Below, in pieces: positions 34,906 through 44,872 of a stretch of 64,000 nt of DNA. The translations under genes were made by a program, and so were the position numbers. The DNA lies in assembly GCA_963836775.1 (NCBI GenBank), contig CAWIKR010000002.1, positions 620,001 to 684,000 of the forward strand, written 5' to 3'. The notes beneath the pieces were generated by a model. That model was not told the DNA's origin. It made no database searches and saw only the letters and a program-made list of their open reading frames with translations. Position 1 is the stretch's first letter, and the number at the start of each line of letters is the position of its first letter. This DNA is from DASQPR01 sp963836775. Its GTDB lineage: Bacteria; Actinomycetota; Actinomycetes; Mycobacteriales; Micromonosporaceae.

Positions 34906-37413
34906 GTGACCGACGCACCAGCCGTTGGACAGACCCCGAATCCGGCGAGCGCGGATCCGGCGAAACCGGCACCGCCGGCCGCGGCGATCCGCCCGGAGGC
35001 GATCGCGGCCACGATCAACATCCGGATCGCGGACGAGCTGGGCGTCCGGCCGGCCCAGGTGACCGCCGCGGTCGGGCTGCTCGACGAGGGTGCGACGGTG
35101 CCGTTCATCGCGCGGTATCGCAAAGAGGTCACCGGCACGCTCGACGACGCCCAACTGCGGACGCTCGACGAGCGCCTGCGCTACCTGCGCGAACTCGAAG
35201 AGCGTCGGGCCGCGATTCTGGAGTCGATCCGGGCTCAGGGCAAGCTCGACCAGGCCCTGGAGCAGTCGATCTGGGCGGCCGAATCCAAGGCCCGGCTGGA
35301 AGACATCTACCTGCCCTATAAGCCGAAGCGCCGGACCAAGGCGCAGATCGCCCGGGAGGCCGGCCTGGAGCCGCTGGCCGAGGCCTTGCTGGCGGACCCG
35401 TCGCTGGAACCGGCCGGCATTGCGGCCGGATATGTCGACGCCGAGAAGGGCGTGGCGGATGCGAACGCGGCGCTGGACGGCGCCCGGGCCATCCTGGTCG
35501 AGCGATTCAGCGAAAACGCGGATCTGATCGGCGGGCTGCGCGAGCTGATGTGGACGCGCGGCCGGCTGGTCTCCAAGATGCGCGACGGCAAGGAGACCGA
35601 CGGCGCCAAGTTCGCCGACTACTTCGACTTCGCCGAGCCGTTCACCAAGCTGCCGTCGCACCGGATCCTGGCGATGTTCCGCGGCGAGAAGGAGGAGATG
35701 CTCGATCTCACCTTCGATCCGGAGCCGGGCGAACCCGCGGCGGTTTCGGCCGCAGTCGACGACTCAGCGGCGGGGCGATCTCTTTACGAGGGCCGGATCG
35801 CGGCCGCGTTCGGGATCACCAACCAGGGCCGACCGGCCGACAAGTGGCTGAACGACACGGTGCGCTGGTCCTGGCGTACGCGGATCCTGGTCTACCTCGG
35901 CGCCGACCTGCGGACCCGGCTGTGGCAGGCGGCCGAGGACGAGGCCGTCAACGTGTTCGCGTCGAACCTGCGAGATCTGCTGCTGGCCGCGCCGGCCGGC
36001 ACCCGGGCCACGATGGGACTCGACCCCGGATTCCGGACTGGAGTCAAGGTCGCGGTGGTCGACGCCACCGGCAAGGTGGTCGCCACCGACACCATCTATC
36101 CGCACGTGCCGCAGAACAAGTGGGACGAGTCCATCGTCAAGCTCGCCGTGCTGGCCCAGAAGCACCACGTGGACCTGATCTCGATCGGCAACGGGACCGC
36201 GTCCCGGGAGACCGACAAACTCGCCTCCGAGCTGCTGTCCCGCTACCCGGCGCTGACGGCGACCAAGGTGGTGGTCTCCGAGGCCGGCGCGTCGGTCTAC
36301 TCCGCCTCCGCGTACGCCTCCCAGGAGTTGCCGGGCATGGACGTCTCGCTGCGTGGTGCGGTCTCCATCGCCCGCCGCCTGCAAGACCCGCTGGCCGAGC
36401 TGGTCAAGATTGACCCGAAGTCCATCGGCGTCGGGCAGTACCAGCACGATCTCGCCGAGACGAAGCTGTCCCGGTCGCTTGACGGCGTCGTCGAGGACTG
36501 CGTCAACAGCGTCGGTGTGGACCTGAACACCGCGTCCGTGCCGCTCCTCGCACGCGTCTCCGGCATCACCACCGGGCTGGCCGAGAACATCGTGGCGCAC
36601 CGTGACGCCAACGGCCCGTTCCGCACGCGTACCGGCCTCAAGGGCGTGCCCCGGCTCGGCCCGAAGGCGTTCGAGCAGTGCGCCGGCTTCCTCCGGATCG
36701 CGGGCGGTGATGACCCGCTGGACGCGTCCGCGGTGCACCCGGAGGCGTACCCGGTAGTGCGAAAGATCGTCACCGCGACGACGGGTGACGTGGCGACGCT
36801 GATCGGCAACGGCGTTGCTCTCCGGGCGGTCAAGGCGACCCAGTTCGTCGACGACACATTCGGCTTGCCCACAGTCACCGACATCCTCAAGGAGCTGGAC
36901 AAGCCCGGTCGGGATCCGCGGCCGGCGTTCAAGACCGCGACCTTCGCCGAGGGCATCGAGAAGATCGGCGACCTGCAGCCCGGCATGCAGCTCGAGGGCG
37001 TGGTGACGAATGTGGCGGCGTTCGGCGCGTTCGTCGACGTCGGCGTCCACCAGGACGGCCTGGTGCACGTGTCGGCGCTGTCCAAGACCTTCGTCAAGGA
37101 CCCGCGCGAGGTGGTCAAGCCCGGCGACATCGTCCGGGTGAAGGTGCTCGACGTGGATGTGCCGCGCAAACGCATCTCGCTGACCCTGCGCCTGGACGAC
37201 GATCCCGCTTCGGTGAGCGCCCCGCGGTCCGCGGGTCGGGCACCGCAACAGGGCGGTCGTCCGAACGGCGGTGGCCGACCGAACGGTGGCGGCGACCGGC
37301 GCCGGGACGACCGCAGGCGCGATGACCAGCAGTCCTTCGGTGGTGGCGCGCTGGCCGACGCGCTCCGCCGGGCCGGTCTGGACAAGGGTCTGGACGGGCC
37401 GACCAAGAAGTAG
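34906..37413 (+). CDS. tex: Tex-type RNA-binding transcription accessory protein
   Basis: An 835-residue Tex: N-terminal helical domains (ATVPFIARYRKEVTG), YqgF-like fold in the middle (TMGLDPGFRTGVKVAVVDAT), helix-hairpin-helix (LARVSGITTGLAENIV; FRTRTGLKGVPRLGPKAFEQ) and a C-terminal S1 RNA-binding domain (GMQLEGVVTNVAAFGAFVDV, then HVSAL). A disordered tail rich in Gly, Arg and Asp (about 780-835) is added. Tex binds nucleic acid and affects transcription. GTG 34906 follows AAAGG with good spacing. Confidence 0.9.
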   Translation: MTDAPAVGQTPNPASADPAKPAPPAAAIRPEAIAATINIRIADELGVRPAQVTAAVGLLDEGATVPFIARYRKEVTGTLDDAQLRTLDERLRYLRELEERRAAILESIRAQGKLDQALEQSIWAAESKARLEDIYLPYKPKRRTKAQIAREAGLEPLAEALLADPSLEPAGIAAGYVDAEKGVADANAALDGARAILVERFSENADLIGGLRELMWTRGRLVSKMRDGKETDGAKFADYFDFAEPFTKLPSHRILAMFRGEKEEMLDLTFDPEPGEPAAVSAAVDDSAAGRSLYEGRIAAAFGITNQGRPADKWLNDTVRWSWRTRILVYLGADLRTRLWQAAEDEAVNVFASNLRDLLLAAPAGTRATMGLDPGFRTGVKVAVVDATGKVVATDTIYPHVPQNKWDESIVKLAVLAQKHHVDLISIGNGTASRETDKLASELLSRYPALTATKVVVSEAGASVYSASAYASQELPGMDVSLRGAVSIARRLQDPLAELVKIDPKSIGVGQYQHDLAETKLSRSLDGVVEDCVNSVGVDLNTASVPLLARVSGITTGLAENIVAHRDANGPFRTRTGLKGVPRLGPKAFEQCAGFLRIAGGDDPLDASAVHPEAYPVVRKIVTATTGDVATLIGNGVALRAVKATQFVDDTFGLPTVTDILKELDKPGRDPRPAFKTATFAEGIEKIGDLQPGMQLEGVVTNVAAFGAFVDVGVHQDGLVHVSALSKTFVKDPREVVKPGDIVRVKVLDVDVPRKRISLTLRLDDDPASVSAPRSAGRAPQQGGRPNGGGRPNGGGDRRRDDRRRDDQQSFGGGALADALRRAGLDKGLDGPTKK

Positions 37414-37424
37414 GCGTGCCGACG

Positions 37425-37444
37425 CCCCGCCGGCTCCGGCGGGG
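37425..37444 (+). terminator. Short GC hairpin after tex
   Basis: CCCCGCCGG and CCGGCGGGG form a self-complementary stem 11 bp after the tex stop. No T-tract follows. A plausible actinomycete terminator. Confidence 0.55.
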
Positions 37445-37505
37445 CTCTGCCGGCCCGGTCGGCTCCTCGTCACCCACCGATATCGACCAGTGGGAGCATG
37501 GCGGC

Positions 37506-38144
37506 ATGACCTTTGCCGGCTTCACCGAGCAGGCGTTCGATTTCTATGAGGGCCTGCGCGCGGACAACTCCAAGGCCTACTGGACCGCGCATAAGGACGT
37601 GTACGAATCAGCGGTCCGCGGGCCGATGCGGGAACTGCTGGAGTCGCTCGCCTCGACCTTCGACGGCGAGCCGATGCTGTTCCGGCCCTACCGGGATGTG
37701 CGCTTCAGCAAGGACAAGTCCCCCTACAAGACCCAGCAGGGCGGGTTCCTGCAGGTGGCGCCCGGCCTCGGCTACTGGATGCAACTCGATGCCGACGGCG
37801 TCATGGTGGGCGGTGGATTCCACGCGCATGACCGGACGCAGACTCAGCGCTTCCGCAGCGCGATCAACGAGGACACGACCGGGCAGCAGCTGGTCACCCT
37901 CACCAACAAACTGATCAAGGCGGGGTACGCACTAGGCGGCGACCAGATCAAAACACGGCCTCGCGGCGTTGCCGCCGGTCATCCTCGTCTCGACCTCATG
38001 CGGTACGAATTCCTGACCGTTTCGCGGCCGATCCCACACTCCGAGTCCACGTCCACGACGTTCGCGAAGACGGTCGCCGGACACTGGAAGAAAGTCACGC
38101 CGCTGGTGCAGTGGTGCCAGACGCACGCCGCGCCGACATCCTGA
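37506..38144 (+). CDS. DUF2461 family protein (TIGR02453-like)
   Basis: A 212-residue soluble protein with the family opening FTEQAFDFYEGLRADNSKAY and the conserved FRPYRDVRFSKDKSPYKTQQ segment. The function of the family is unknown. ATG 37506 (MTFAGFTEQ) is used because the frame further upstream runs into the tex terminator. Confidence 0.8.
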   Translation: MTFAGFTEQAFDFYEGLRADNSKAYWTAHKDVYESAVRGPMRELLESLASTFDGEPMLFRPYRDVRFSKDKSPYKTQQGGFLQVAPGLGYWMQLDADGVMVGGGFHAHDRTQTQRFRSAINEDTTGQQLVTLTNKLIKAGYALGGDQIKTRPRGVAAGHPRLDLMRYEFLTVSRPIPHSESTSTTFAKTVAGHWKKVTPLVQWCQTHAAPTS

Positions 38145-38184
38145 CCGGCGCGGTCTTCATGCTCTCCTGCGTCACGGCGCGGGC

Positions 38185-38246
38185 GTCGCGGCACGGACGT
38201 CGCGGCACGGATGTCGCGGCACGGATGTCGCGGCACGGACGTCGCG
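38185..38246. repeat. 14-bp tandem repeat array (GTCGCGGCACGGAT)
   Basis: Four copies of GTCGCGGCACGGA(T/C) begin at 38185, 38199, 38213 and 38227, with a fifth partial copy at 38241. It lies between the DUF2461 and XdhC-like genes. The unit is GC-only apart from a few positions and encodes no sensible peptide. Confidence 0.9.
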
Positions 38247-38300
38247 CCGCCTTAGTCGCGCCACGGGGCGGTGGGTAGACGAGTCCCATATCGTCAAGGG

Positions 38301-38831
38301 ATGAACAACACCAACGTGGACGCGGCATGTGCGATGGCCTCCGGTGAGGCTCCCCCGTTGGTAGAGCCGCGCACCCTCGTGGCGGTCTTCGCCAGCCCGG
38401 TCGCCGAATACCTGCTGCACTTCGGGCGGCACCTGGGTTACCGAACGGTGCTGGTGGAACCGTCCGCCGAGCTGATCACCCCGGCCATCGCGGCCCACGC
38501 CGACGGCATCGGCAGCGCCGTGGACCCGAGCTTCGCCGATTCCACCGCCGATGTCGTCATCTGCGATCACGATCGACCAGAGCTCGGCGACGTCCTGGCG
38601 CATGCCCTGGACTACCCGGCCCGGTGGATCGGCGTCATGGGCAGTCTCCGGCACACCGCGCCGCACGTGGCAGCGCTCACCGAGCGGGGCGTGCCGGAGG
38701 ACAAGGTGGCGCTGGTGCACCGGCCGATCGGGCTCAACATCGGTTCGCGTACGCCGGCCGAGATCGCCGTCTCCACGCTGGCCGGCCTGCTAGCCGACCG
38801 AGCCCACCGGCCCGGCGGCTTCACCTTCTAG
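38301..38831 (+). CDS. XdhC/CoxI-like Rossmann domain protein
   Basis: A 176-residue protein consisting mostly of the Rossmann domain of XdhC: VAVFASPVAEYLLHFGRHLG, WIGVMGSLRHTAPHVAAL and RPIGLNIGSRTPAEIAVSTL. Full XdhC proteins, which insert molybdenum cofactor into xanthine dehydrogenases, have an extra N-terminal domain with a Cys that is absent here. No molybdoenzyme genes are nearby. Start ATG 38301. Confidence 0.75.
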   Translation: MNNTNVDAACAMASGEAPPLVEPRTLVAVFASPVAEYLLHFGRHLGYRTVLVEPSAELITPAIAAHADGIGSAVDPSFADSTADVVICDHDRPELGDVLAHALDYPARWIGVMGSLRHTAPHVAALTERGVPEDKVALVHRPIGLNIGSRTPAEIAVSTLAGLLADRAHRPGGFTF

Positions 38832-39007
38832 CAAACACTCGACCCGCGTGACTTCACGTCACTCGCCCACCCAATGCCACGTGACGAATCCAATCCACGT
38901 GACCCCATGTGATTGAGCAAGTTGCCGCCGCGAGCAGCCCGCGTACCGCACGACCAATCAAGCCGTGCTGGAACGAGCGACCTAACGACGGCGATCACCC
39001 AACCACC

Positions 39008-39075
39008 AGTTCTGGCCGGCGTGCCCACGTCGGGATCAAGCCTGACCGCCCAGAGTGGGCATGCCGGCCAGAACT
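39008..39075 (-). terminator. Long inverted repeat after glyS
   Basis: AGTTCTGGCCGGCGTGCCCA plus C (39008-39028) pairs with the segment at 39055-39075 over 21 bp with one mismatch and a 26-base loop, ending 12 bp after the glyS stop. A terminator for glyS is the simplest role. The rest of the 256-bp gap shows only scattered CACGTGA words at about 38870-38910. Confidence 0.75.
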
Positions 39076-39087
39076 GCTGGACAGCGA

Positions 39088-40467
<1,380 letters not shown>

Positions 40468-40661
40468 TCGGACACCTCCGATATCGTGCGCCGGCTGGCT
40501 GTCGGCGAGGCCTCCGTCCCGGTGTGGTGGCGCCCTTGCTGGGTTTCACCTTCGGTTGTGCCTCGCACGGGCGAGGCCCGCACCGGGCCGGACGGTTAAA
40601 CAACTGATTCGCAGAGCCTACGGTTATTGCGGTCCGGGCCGCGACCGGGTTCCCGGACGGT
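40468..40661 (-). promoter_or_regulatory. glyS leader region with a hairpin
   Basis: The 194 bp upstream of glyS on the minus strand contain GCCTCG-CCCGTG-CGAGGC (complement of about 40562-40579), a small stable hairpin. A T-box signature (AGGGTGGNACCGCG) was looked for and not found. The region must also hold the glyS promoter; none could be assigned. Confidence 0.4.
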
Positions 40662-41273
40662 CTACGCGGTGCCGCAGACCTGGCTCTTGTTGGACTTGTC
40701 GACGACGACCTGATAGCGCTCGGTGTCGAACCCGCCCTCGGCGAACTCCAACCGGACTGGCACCAGAGCGACCGAGGTGCTGAGATCCGGGTCACCCACG
40801 GTGAAGTCGGACAGCTGCCGCGCCGACAGCTCACCGGTGAAGTCGGCCAGGCTCTCCTGCTTGCGGACGTCGTCGCACGTCAATTGATAAGCCGCGGCGA
40901 AGTCGTTGTGTTCCCAGGCGGTGAGGAACTCGGTGACGACCTTGGTCGCCGCGTTGGACCGTGCCTGCACCGCGGTCACCCCCAGGGCGATGCATCCGCC
41001 GAGGCCGCCCACGCAGAGCACGACGAGGGCGATCGCCCCCGCGGTCAGACCGAGCCACATCCGCTTGCGGATCCCGTCGGTGGGCGGCGCGGCGAATGGC
41101 GGCACCACCCCCGGCCCGCGCGGTGTGCCGGTCTCCGCCGGGGCCGGATCCAGGACCGGAGCCGCTGTGCGCGCGCCGACGTCCACCACCGGATCCGGCT
41201 CGGCTGCCCCGGGCTCGGCCGGTCCCGGGCCGCCGCCGGGCCAGTTGGCCGGAGGTCCGCCGTACGCGCTCAT
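40662..41273 (-). CDS. Single-pass membrane protein, hypothetical
   Basis: A 203-residue protein. Residues 1-70 are Pro/Gly/Ala-rich and likely cytoplasmic; one transmembrane helix follows at about 76-98 (GLTAGAIALVVLCVGGLGGC); the outer domain (FLTAWEHNDFAAAYQLTCDD) resembles DUF4878/NTF2-like lumenal domains with two Cys that may pair. Its ATG overlaps the stop of the upstream ABM gene (ATGA), so the two are coupled. Confidence 0.65.
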   Translation of the reverse strand: MSAYGGPPANWPGGGPGPAEPGAAEPDPVVDVGARTAAPVLDPAPAETGTPRGPGVVPPFAAPPTDGIRKRMWLGLTAGAIALVVLCVGGLGGCIALGVTAVQARSNAATKVVTEFLTAWEHNDFAAAYQLTCDDVRKQESLADFTGELSARQLSDFTVGDPDLSTSVALVPVRLEFAEGGFDTERYQVVVDKSNKSQVCGTA

Positions 41274-41629
41274 GGATTCGATCTTATGGTGCGCTCGGTG
41301 TCCGGCGCTCGGTCGCTGTCGCTGCGGGTTACGGTGCCGTCGGTGGCCGCGGTCACCAAGATCTCGTACGCCGACGGCTCGTCCACGCTCTGCGCCAGCA
41401 GCGGCGTGGCATGCACCTTGACATCGAACCCACCCAGCGCCCGGCGATACGCGCCCACCGACTCCCACTCGGTGACCAGACTCCAATGGGTGGGGTCGTC
41501 GTATGCGCGCCCGAGCTCACCTCTTAAGTACCCTGGTCGGGCGGCGAGTGCCTGAAGGGCGGTCGTCGCACGATCGGCGAAATCGGCACCGGTCTCGTCG
41601 GGCACCACGAAACGATTCACCACGAGCAC
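41270..41629 (-). CDS. ABM-domain monooxygenase-like protein
   Basis: A 119-residue protein: LVVNRFVVPDETGADFADRA, RPGYLRGELGRAYDDPTHWS and VTEWESVGAYRRAL are the conserved pieces of antibiotic biosynthesis monooxygenase-like folds. GTG 41629 is supported by AAAGGAG nine bases upstream. It is translationally coupled to the downstream membrane protein. Confidence 0.65.
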   Translation of the reverse strand: MLVVNRFVVPDETGADFADRATTALQALAARPGYLRGELGRAYDDPTHWSLVTEWESVGAYRRALGGFDVKVHATPLLAQSVDEPSAYEILVTAATDGTVTRSDSDRAPDTERTIRSNP

Positions 41630-41726
41630 GTCGGGAAGCTCCTTTGAAGAGCGGTTCAACAGGTCCGGCCGAACGGCGGCCGCGGCCAGCGAGATCGATA
41701 GCTCCAGCGTACGGGAACGGATATTG

Positions 41727-41975
41727 ATGTCAGATCGGATCATGCAGCGTCTAGCCGGCGGTGGCCGGACCGGTGTGTTCCTGGGCGCCATCGCGGCGGT
41801 GTTGATCGCCCTCTTCCTGCCCGGCTGGGCGGGCGCCATCCTGCTGACGGTGATCGTCGCCGGCATGGGCTGGCTGATGGCGAGGACCTGGGCCGTCACG
41901 CCGGCAAGCAGGCGTACCCTCAGATTTTTGATCTTGGTTGTGCTGGCGGCAGTGGCGATCGCGAAGATCATTTAG
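41727..41975 (+). CDS. Small two-helix membrane protein (DUF6703-like)
   Basis: An 82-residue protein with two or three hydrophobic helices (FLGAIAAVLIALFLPGWAGA, LRFLILVVLAAVAIAKII). Such small proteins are common in actinomycetes and have no known function. ATG 41727 is used; TTG 41724 is one codon upstream. Confidence 0.6.
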   Translation: MSDRIMQRLAGGGRTGVFLGAIAAVLIALFLPGWAGAILLTVIVAGMGWLMARTWAVTPASRRTLRFLILVVLAAVAIAKII

Positions 41976-41997
41976 CTCTCATCAACAAATGCGTCTT

Positions 41998-42012
41998 TGA
42001 CAATGATTGTCA
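41998..42012. promoter_or_regulatory. Zur/Fur-type box before znuA
   Basis: TGACAATGATTGTCA is a perfect 7-1-7 palindrome ending 20 bp before the znuA GTG. It matches the actinobacterial Zur box pattern (TGAnAATGATTnTCA). TTGACA at 41997-42002 could be the -35 element, so a bound repressor would block the promoter. zur is the last gene of the same operon, implying feedback. Confidence 0.85.
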
Positions 42013-42031
42013 TTAGCGATTCCATGGGGGT

Positions 42032-42928
42032 GTGCGGAAAATCCCCTGGGCCGTCGCGGCCGTGCTCGCCCTCGCTGCGATCGCGCTGGGCGGCTGCGCA
42101 ACGCCGGACCCGACGCCCGGCAAGATCGACGTAGTTGCGGCCTTCTACCCGCTGCAGTTTCTCGCCGAGGAGATCGGCGGCGATCACGTCGCCGTCACCA
42201 ACCTGGTCAAGCCGGGCGCCGAGCCGCACGATCTAGAGCTCAGCCCGAAGCAGGTGGCCGCGATCGCCGGCGCTGACCTGGTCCTCTACCTGCACACCCT
42301 TCAGCCATCGGTGGACGCCGCCGTGAAGATGGAGGCGTCCGGTCGCGCACTGGATGTCACCAAGATCGCCCCGCTCGGCCCGGCGCCGGCCGGCAGCGAC
42401 GAGCCGGATGCTCTGGATCCCCACATCTGGCTTGATCCGGTGCGGTTCGCCGCGATCTCGCACGAGGTCGCCGATCGGCTGGCCGCAGTCGACCCGGCGC
42501 ACGCCGCCGACTACCAGGCAAACGAAGCGAAGCTGGCGGCCCAGCTGCGGGATCTCGATCATAGATACGCCGCCGGCCTGGGCGACTGCGCCCGCCAGGA
42601 CATCGTCACGAGTCACGCCGCATTCGGCTATCTCGCCGCCCGCTACCGGCTGCACCAGGTGCCGATCACCGGATTGGCGCCGGAGGCCGAGCCCAACCCG
42701 CGCACTCTCGCCGATGTCGCGAAGCTGGCCCGCGCCAAGGGCGTGACCACGATCTTCTTCGAAACTCTGGTCAGTCCCAAGCTGGCCGAAACGCTGGCGC
42801 ACGAGGTTGGTGCCCAGGCCCAGGTGCTGGACCCGATCGAGGGCATCGAACCGGGCAGCGGCGCCACCTATCTGACCGTCATGAACGACAACCTCGCCCA
42901 CCTTCGCGCCGCTTTGGGGTGCACATGA
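42032..42928 (+). CDS. znuA: Zinc ABC transporter substrate-binding lipoprotein
   Basis: A 298-residue cluster A-I binding protein with lipobox ALGGC (Cys22). Metal ligands are expected at His in EPHDLEL, His in LDPHIWLDP, His in VTSHAAFGYL and a late acidic residue in FFETLVSP. It lacks the long His-rich loop of some ZnuA proteins. It delivers zinc to the ZnuBC permease. Start GTG 42032; the stop overlaps znuC (ATGA). Confidence 0.9.
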   Translation: MRKIPWAVAAVLALAAIALGGCATPDPTPGKIDVVAAFYPLQFLAEEIGGDHVAVTNLVKPGAEPHDLELSPKQVAAIAGADLVLYLHTLQPSVDAAVKMEASGRALDVTKIAPLGPAPAGSDEPDALDPHIWLDPVRFAAISHEVADRLAAVDPAHAADYQANEAKLAAQLRDLDHRYAAGLGDCARQDIVTSHAAFGYLAARYRLHQVPITGLAPEAEPNPRTLADVAKLARAKGVTTIFFETLVSPKLAETLAHEVGAQAQVLDPIEGIEPGSGATYLTVMNDNLAHLRAALGCT

Positions 42929-43680
42929 GCAGCATTGTTTCGGTAGACCGCGCGATCGTCGGCTACGACCATCGAGCCATCCTGCGCGGCATCACCATGT
43001 CCGTCGAGCCCGGAGAAGTGGTCGCCATCCTGGGCGCCAACGGCTCCGGCAAATCCACTCTGGTCAAGGCGATTCTCGGGCTGGTGCCGCTGGCCAGCGG
43101 CGAGATCCGGCTATTCGGCACGCCGCAGGCACGGTTCTCGGATTGGTTCCGGATCGGATATGTGCCGCAGCGCCTGGGTGCCGGTTCCGGCGTACCGGCG
43201 ACCGTCGGTGAAGTGGTCGCCTCCGGGCGGCTCGCCCGCCGCGGCTTCCTGCGGCCGGCGCGATCCGCGGACCGGCTCGCGGTCACCGAGGCGCTCGCGG
43301 CCGTTGGTCTGGCCGATCGGGTACGCGATCCGGTCGCCACTCTCTCCGGCGGTCAGCAGCAGCGAACATTGATCGCCCGCGCCCTCGCCGGGCACCCGGA
43401 TCTGCTGGTGCTCGACGAGCCAACGGCCGGCGTCGACGCGGCCAGCCAGGAGGCGTTCGCCGCGGCGCTGCGTCGGTTCGTTGACGAGGGCGGCACGGTG
43501 CTCCTCGTGGCTCACGAACTCGGGCCGCTGCGACCGGTCATCAACCGCTGCGTAGTGGTCCACCAGGGCACCGTCGCTCATGACGGCTCACCACCGGCTC
43601 CGGCCGGCCATCACGCCGACCCGGACCACGACCACGTCCATCCTCACGCACCCACCGACCAGTCCGGATTGTGGGGATAG
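42925..43680 (+). CDS. znuC: Zinc ABC transporter ATP-binding protein
   Basis: A 251-residue ABC ATPase: Walker A GANGSGKST, signature LSGGQQQR, Walker B LLVLDEP, switch His in LLVAHE. The C-terminus carries an extra His/Asp-rich tail (HHADPDHDHVHPHAP), probably a zinc-binding tail. ATG 42925 overlaps the znuA stop. Confidence 0.9.
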   Translation: MSSIVSVDRAIVGYDHRAILRGITMSVEPGEVVAILGANGSGKSTLVKAILGLVPLASGEIRLFGTPQARFSDWFRIGYVPQRLGAGSGVPATVGEVVASGRLARRGFLRPARSADRLAVTEALAAVGLADRVRDPVATLSGGQQQRTLIARALAGHPDLLVLDEPTAGVDAASQEAFAAALRRFVDEGGTVLLVAHELGPLRPVINRCVVVHQGTVAHDGSPPAPAGHHADPDHDHVHPHAPTDQSGLWG

Positions 43681-43682
43681 TG

Positions 43683-44555
43683 ATGACACTGTTCTCGTAC
43701 GACTTCATGGTGCGCGCGCTGATCGGCGCGATGATCACCGGTGTCAGTGCCCCGGCCATCGGCACCTACCTGGTCCAGCGTCGGCTGGCTCTGATCGGTG
43801 ACGGCATCGGTCACGTGGCGCTCACCGGCGTCGGCGTCGGATTGTTGCTGCACCGGTCACCGGTGCTCACCGCGGTGATCGTGTCGGCCCTCGGCGCGGT
43901 CGCCATCGAGCTGATCCGGGAGCGCGGCAAGTCCTCCGGCGACATCGCCCTCGCGCTGCTCTTCTACGGCGGCATCTCCGGCGGCGTCTTCCTGGTGTCG
44001 CTGTCCAGCGACTCGACCAACGCCAACCTGAACTCGTACCTGTTCGGTTCGGTGCTGACCACCAGCCGTGCAGACTTGATCGTGATCGCGATCTTGGGCG
44101 CCGCGGTGCTTCTGGTCGCGCTCGGCGTACGCCCCTGGCTGTTCGCCGTCAGTCATGACGAGGAGTTCGCGCGCGTCTCCGGTCTCCCCGTACGCGCACT
44201 GAACCTGACCCTGGCGATCGTCACCGCGGTGACCGTCACGGTGGCCATGCGTGCCGTGGGTCTGCTGCTGGTCAGCGCGCTGATGATCGTGCCGGTCGCG
44301 GCCGCCCAGCTGATCACCCGCAGCTTCCGGTCCACCATGGCACTGGCCATGGTGTTCGGCCTGATCTGCTCGATCGTCGGGCTGACCGCGTCGTGGGAGA
44401 TGAACACGCCGCCCGGCGCGTCCGCGGTGCTGGTGGCGATCCTCGGGTTCGTCGTGATCGCGATTGGGGTCAGCGGCTGGCGGCACCGGCTGCGCGCCCG
44501 GCTCGCCGCCGGCGAGGCGGCCGAGCCACCGGATGTCGTACTGGAGGCTTCCTGA
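43683..44555 (+). CDS. znuB: Zinc ABC transporter permease
   Basis: A 290-residue ABC-3 family permease with about eight or nine transmembrane helices; LIGDGIGHVALTGVGVGLLL and AMRAVGLLLVSALMIVPVAA are family landmarks. It begins 2 bp after the znuC stop and ends 1 bp into the arsR start. Confidence 0.9.
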   Translation: MTLFSYDFMVRALIGAMITGVSAPAIGTYLVQRRLALIGDGIGHVALTGVGVGLLLHRSPVLTAVIVSALGAVAIELIRERGKSSGDIALALLFYGGISGGVFLVSLSSDSTNANLNSYLFGSVLTTSRADLIVIAILGAAVLLVALGVRPWLFAVSHDEEFARVSGLPVRALNLTLAIVTAVTVTVAMRAVGLLLVSALMIVPVAAAQLITRSFRSTMALAMVFGLICSIVGLTASWEMNTPPGASAVLVAILGFVVIAIGVSGWRHRLRARLAAGEAAEPPDVVLEAS

Positions 44556-44872
44556 TGACTCCCGATACCTTGGTGGCGATGAAGGCGACTGACGACTACG
44601 CGGCCGCAGGCGAGCTGCTCCGGGCGCTGGCCGCGCCGCTGCGGATCGCGATCGTCACCGAACTCGCCCGCGGCAGCAAGTGCGTCCATGAGCTGGTCGC
44701 GTCGCTCGGCGCTGCGCAGCCGCTGATCTCGCAGCATCTCCGGGTGCTGCGGGCGGCCGGCGTGGTCCGCGGCGATCGGCGCGGTCGCGAGATCGAATAC
44801 GCACTGACCGACGAGCACATCGCCCATATCGTCGCGGACGCGGTTCTGCACGCGAGTGAGGTGACACGATGA
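44555..44872 (+). CDS. ArsR/SmtB-family metal-responsive repressor
   Basis: A 105-residue winged-helix protein with the recognition helix in SLGAAQPLISQHLRVLRAAG. His in DEHIAHIVADAVLHASE near the C-terminus fits the alpha-5 zinc site of SmtB-type sensors. The stop and start are each shared with neighbours (TGATG with znuB, ATGA with zur). Two zinc-type regulators in one operon suggest sensing of both low and high zinc (inference). Confidence 0.85.
   Translation: MTPDTLVAMKATDDYAAAGELLRALAAPLRIAIVTELARGSKCVHELVASLGAAQPLISQHLRVLRAAGVVRGDRRGREIEYALTDEHIAHIVADAVLHASEVTR

Noticed and set aside
35764..37473. 569-codon minus-strand open frame within tex
   Set aside because: Antisense shadow; tex is intact on the plus strand.
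40468..40661. T-box or other riboswitch before glyS
   Set aside because: No AGGGTGG-type T-box sequence or known glycine riboswitch core was seen; only a short hairpin.
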